Assembly (NCBI GenBank): GCA_900552315.1
Contig: URZM01000136.1
Coordinates: 1 to 5,889 of the forward strand
Reading direction: 5' to 3'
Origin: an uncultured Bacteroidales bacterium
Lineage (GTDB): Bacteria > Bacteroidota > Bacteroidia > Bacteroidales > Muribaculaceae
DNA: 5,889 bases
Shown: one piece after another, positions 5,573-5,889 of the stretch
Position numbering within the stretch: the stretch's first letter is position 1
How the letters are laid out: every line of letters begins with the position of its first letter
Notes under the pieces: generated by a model
Databases searched by the model: none
Seen by the model: the letters and a program-made list of their open reading frames with translations, nothing else
Told to the model about the DNA's origin: nothing
Position numbers and translations under genes: made by a program

Positions 5573-5889
5573 TTTCGTGGGGCTGAAGTTCATGGATTCG
5601 CTCCGCGAATCACCGGGTCAGCACAGGTGGGCCGGGGAAAGGGACAGGGTCATACGCGCATACCTGACGGCATGCGTTGCTTTCGGTGTTCCCTTTCCTC
5701 ACTTTTCGTGGGGCTGAAGTTCATGGATTCGCTCCGCGAATCACCGGGTCAGCACAGGTGGGCCGGGGAAAGGGACAGGGTCATACGCGCATACCTGACG
5801 GCATGCGTTGCTTTCGGTGTTCCCTTTCCTCACTTTTCGTGGGGCTGAAGTTCATGGATTCGCTCCGCGAATCACCGGGTCAGCACAGG
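5573..5889. repeat. Perfect 131-bp direct tandem repeat, running off the window
   Basis: Units lie at 5573-5703 and 5704-5834, with the first 55 bases of a third at 5835-5889. I see no difference between copies. Each unit starts TTTCGTGGGGCTG and contains the palindrome GATTCGCTCCGCGAATC (5595-5611, 5726-5742, 5857-5873). A second inverted repeat, GGAAAGGGA with TCCCTTTCC, lies at 5636-5644 and 5690-5698 and recurs 131 bases later. Inside it is a small stem, CGCAT (5657-5661) with ATGCG (5672-5676). Because 131 is not a multiple of 3, a reading frame shifts at every unit, so it is unlikely to encode protein. Perfect identity means recent amplification, active homogenisation, or an assembly loop at a contig end. 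Confidence 0.95.

Larger units (their letters stand above)
5355..5611. repeat. Composite inverted-repeat element with long imperfect arms
   Basis: The left arm (5355-5398) and right arm (5569-5611) are reverse complements over two blocks. The outer 19 bases (5355-5373 with 5593-5611) and inner 17 bases (5382-5398 with 5569-5585, CGCATTTCGTGGGGCTG on the right) match perfectly; only the 7-8 bases between the blocks differ. Each arm contains its own palindrome, GATTCGC and GCGAATC around a 3-base loop (GGA on the left, TCC on the right). The ~170 bases between the arms hold further nested hairpins. No flanking target duplication is visible and no transposase is present, so it looks more like a REP/BIME- or MITE-like palindromic element than an insertion sequence. 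The right arm is also the start of the first 131-bp tandem unit. Confidence 0.8.

Noticed and set aside
5355..5611. Integron attC sites
   Set aside because: The paired RYYYAAC/GTTRRRY core sites in the expected arrangement are not seen, and there is no integrase.
5394..5717. 107-codon plus-strand frame
   Set aside because: It runs through the hairpin chain and into the tandem repeat, with no recognisable domain; it shares the sequence with the competing frame.
5306..5848. 180-codon plus-strand frame
   Set aside because: It is a read-through of palindromes and the 131-bp repeat; the repeat is translated in two different frames because 131 is not a multiple of 3.
5573..5889. CRISPR array
   Set aside because: The repeats are contiguous 131-bp units without variable spacers, and no cas gene is in view.

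Overview
The window is most likely a metagenomic contig from gut bacteria, and it appears to be made of two unrelated genomes. Bases 1 to about 1400 hold the C-terminal half of a pyruvate carboxylase whose sequence I associate with Desulfovibrionaceae. From about 1395 to the end the DNA looks like a fairly GC-rich gut Bacteroidales (a Muribaculaceae-like genome would fit, but I cannot prove the family). The two parts meet inside one open reading frame, at codons for A-P-S-N-G, a peptide that both parent proteins seem to share. Ile codon use changes with it. I counted 15 ATC, 2 ATT and 1 ATA in the upstream piece, against 19 ATA, 6 ATC and 0 ATT in the downstream corA gene. I read the 525-codon fused frame as an assembly chimera, not a real protein.

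The Bacteroidales part begins with a compact plus-strand gene run: the last ~60 codons of a YbhN/LPG-synthetase-like flippase (to 1583), a small single-pass membrane protein (1592-2176), a CorA-type divalent-cation channel (2173-3102, ATGA overlap with the previous gene), and a large membrane regulator (3111-4934). The gaps are 8, -4 and 8 bases, so they are probably co-transcribed. The regulator has a lipoprotein-type signal, an extracytoplasmic helical-repeat region, one membrane helix and a cytoplasmic AraC-type DNA-binding domain. It could carry a signal across the membrane directly to DNA. Its targets are unknown; its own operon is one possibility.

The last ~955 bases (4935-5889) contain no convincing protein gene but are not featureless. 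A Bacteroidetes-type -7 promoter element (TAACTTTG, 5015-5022) is followed ~160 bases later by a good intrinsic terminator (5182-5218). Together they bracket a candidate small RNA with a strong 5' hairpin. Directly after the terminator come four copies of a 9-bp GTCGGACNN tandem repeat. From 5355 to 5611 there is a nested set of inverted repeats and hairpins sharing a TTCGTGGGG core. From 5573 to the end there is a perfect 131-bp direct tandem repeat (two full copies and 55 bases of a third) that runs off the window. Each unit carries the 17-base palindrome GATTCGCTCCGCGAATC, which also occurs in inverted orientation at 5355-5371. The strongest results are the chimeric junction, the transmembrane AraC regulator, the candidate small RNA, and the palindrome/131-bp repeat block.
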